Shown: positions 62,421 to 64,000 of the stretch, in pieces
Layout of the letters: the number at the start of each line of letters is the position of its first letter
Position numbering within the stretch: the first letter of the stretch is position 1
NCBI RefSeq assembly: GCF_026213295.1
Contig: NC_079427.1
Location: forward strand, 33,051,170-33,115,169
Direction: 5' to 3'
DNA: 64,000 nucleotides
Source of the DNA: Gadus chalcogrammus
Taxonomy: Eukaryota; Chordata; Actinopteri; Gadiformes; Gadidae
Program-made: the position numbers and the translations under genes
Notes under the pieces: generated by a model
Databases searched by the model: none
The model's input: only the letters and a program-made list of their open reading frames with translations
What the model was told of the DNA's origin: nothing

Positions 62421-63941
62421 AGGTGGAGAGAAAACGCCAGCAAAGCAGTTGATGCTCCCGGTGTGTTTATTAAGTAGACAAAAATGGAAAACAAAAACTT
62501 AAATGCAAACTTAAAAAACTGGCAATATTACATGATATATTTCAAGAATAAAAACCCCAGTTACCACTTGCAGTTATCTGGCATAGGATGTGGCCTGTTC
62601 CCAGATGCTGATTCCAGAAGGGCTGGCTGACCCCCACCCTAACCCTCTAGTGTACGCTGTCGTCAGCCCGCTCTGCTTCATATGGTCGGAACGCTGTTTA
62701 AAAATGAAGGCTCTTCACTTCTGCCTAGCTCCTCAGAGAGGTGCAGGCTACCGGTCCCCCGATTCATGAGCCTCATGTAGGGGAGGGGGCATTGATCACT
62801 GTGTGTGTGTGAGGAATTGTGTTGGTGCATGTAAGGTGGGCCGTTTATCACAGTGTGTGTGTGAGGATGTGTGTTGGTGCGTGCATGCGTGTGTGCAGGC
62901 CTGGGGAGCCATCTCCGGACCATGTTTAATATGATAATATGATGATAAACTTAACATTGCCTAACACTTTATAGGCTATCCAATTTAAACAGCCGACATC
63001 CTTCTAGTGAATGGTACCACTGGTGGATGAATGAATAGCAGTGCTTAAGTAAGGCACCTCAACCCTCCCCTTAGACCGGCTTCGTGTTCGGTTCGATGGC
63101 AGAGAGAGTTCAGCGTCATACTTTAGCCATTGAGTGTGAGACACTCCCAGCATGGCAGGCTGCATACATTCAGTCGTACGGCTGTGTATGCGCTGGTGAT
63201 CTTTATGGATCATAGAGGACAATTAGTCTTAGGACGTTTACATCCCGACATGAATGTTGTTAATGGTGTTTTGGTTATTATTTAGTAATTATGGGGCCAA
63301 GCACAATTTACAAAGGCAACCTATTTTAATTGTTAGTTGTATTATTATTATTATTCCGCCACGTTTGACTTACATAGCCTAAACAGCTCGCAGGCTTTTT
63401 ATAAAAAATTCTACAGCTGTAGAGGCTGACTACATATTAACAGAGAATAAAATTTACACCGATTTGCCGCTATAGCAATCATCAAAAAATGCTTACTTTG
63501 AACAAGCATGTCTCGTTTTTTTTTACATTGTTTGTCATTATGTGGTGACATGAGAAAGGCTATGGCAAAACCAAGTTTTCATTAGTCTCGGTTACGGTAT
63601 ATTGACGGTCATTCATGACTTTCACATCACAACAACTCTGTGGAGTCATCACAAAATGGTGGTGTATCGCCAACAAGGTCATTTTATTATTATTATCATT
63701 ATTGATGGATTGTATTTGTATGCTTTGCTAGGGTATTCCATTGTGAATAAAATCAATATGCAAGCAGCTCAATATTTAGTTGTGCAAGTTGATCACTGAT
63801 TGTTGCCCCACTGGAAGTTTGATTCTCTAAGAACAGTGTATAAAGTTTAGTAACATTGATTTACTCACTTCCTACAAAGTCGAATATATCATACACATTC
63901 CTTTCCAAGATGATCAAAAAATAAACACAATCTATCCGCTC
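62421..63941. other. Unique stretch, nothing recognised
   Basis: No gene recognised; short GT patches at 62800-62895 and an ATT run near 63340. Confidence 0.5.
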
Positions 63942-63958
63942 ACCAGAAGGTGGCAGCA
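63942..63958 (+). promoter_or_regulatory. CTCF-like motif
   Basis: ACCAGAAGGTGGCAGCA fits the extended CTCF core CCASNAGRKGGCAGCA. Motif match only. Confidence 0.4.
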
Positions 63959-64000
63959 CCATATCAGTAAACCAGGTTTTAGGCTGTCAAAAGAGGAAAC

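Overview
The window looks like intergenic or intronic DNA from a teleost fish, most likely a gadiform (cod family). Three things point that way: an extreme density of long (AC)n, (AG)n and (CT)n microsatellites; a fish-type tRNA-derived SINE at 45.5 kb; and a large Gmr1-type LTR retrotransposon, a family first described from Atlantic cod. I found no exon of an ordinary host gene that I can defend. Almost every long open frame is either a translated dinucleotide repeat or part of a transposable element (TE).

Layout. 0-7 kb: hAT-like debris, a TTAA-type element at 2.48-4.32 kb carrying a nested transposon with an integrase-like fragment, then microsatellites. 7.13-11.51 kb: a TTAA-flanked unit with a CCAAT/TATA promoter, an ATG and a 102-bp (34-codon) tandem repeat, split by a solo LTR and a 5'-truncated LINE and partly duplicated. 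11.5-16.7 kb: microsatellites and old DNA-transposon fragments. 16.73-23.31 kb: the Gmr1-like element with LTRs, ACAT target duplication, gag, protease, integrase, reverse transcriptase (RT) and RNase H. Integrase lies before RT, as in Ty1/copia elements. The copy is dead: it has frameshifts, three in-frame stops (one exactly at the integrase catalytic Glu codon), a 116-bp inverted duplication inside RT and a 1.4-kb tandem duplication of LTR tail-leader-gag-protease.

23.3-33.6 kb: mostly unique or AT-rich DNA, microsatellites and a 0.7-kb polypurine tract. 33.59-35.40 kb: a 35-bp minisatellite split by a 1.26-kb DNA transposon with a 3-bp target duplication. 36.19-43.06 kb: a 6.87-kb element with ~0.4-kb terminal inverted repeats and a perfect 7-bp target duplication, containing further nested inverted and direct repeats; a 386-bp miniature relative with its own 7-bp duplication lies at 56.83-57.22 kb. 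45.5-47.8 kb: SINE, a second TTAA-type element and pogo-like and hAT-like remnants. 48.9-54.1 kb: very long (GA)n, (CA)n, (GT)n and (CT)n tracts. 57.8-62.4 kb: Harbinger-like and hAT-like pieces, a Gmr1-related relic on the minus strand and a tandem miniature element. The rest is apparently non-coding.

The genes do not form a pathway. The coding capacity is that of selfish elements nested in each other, and the order of insertion can be read from the target duplications.
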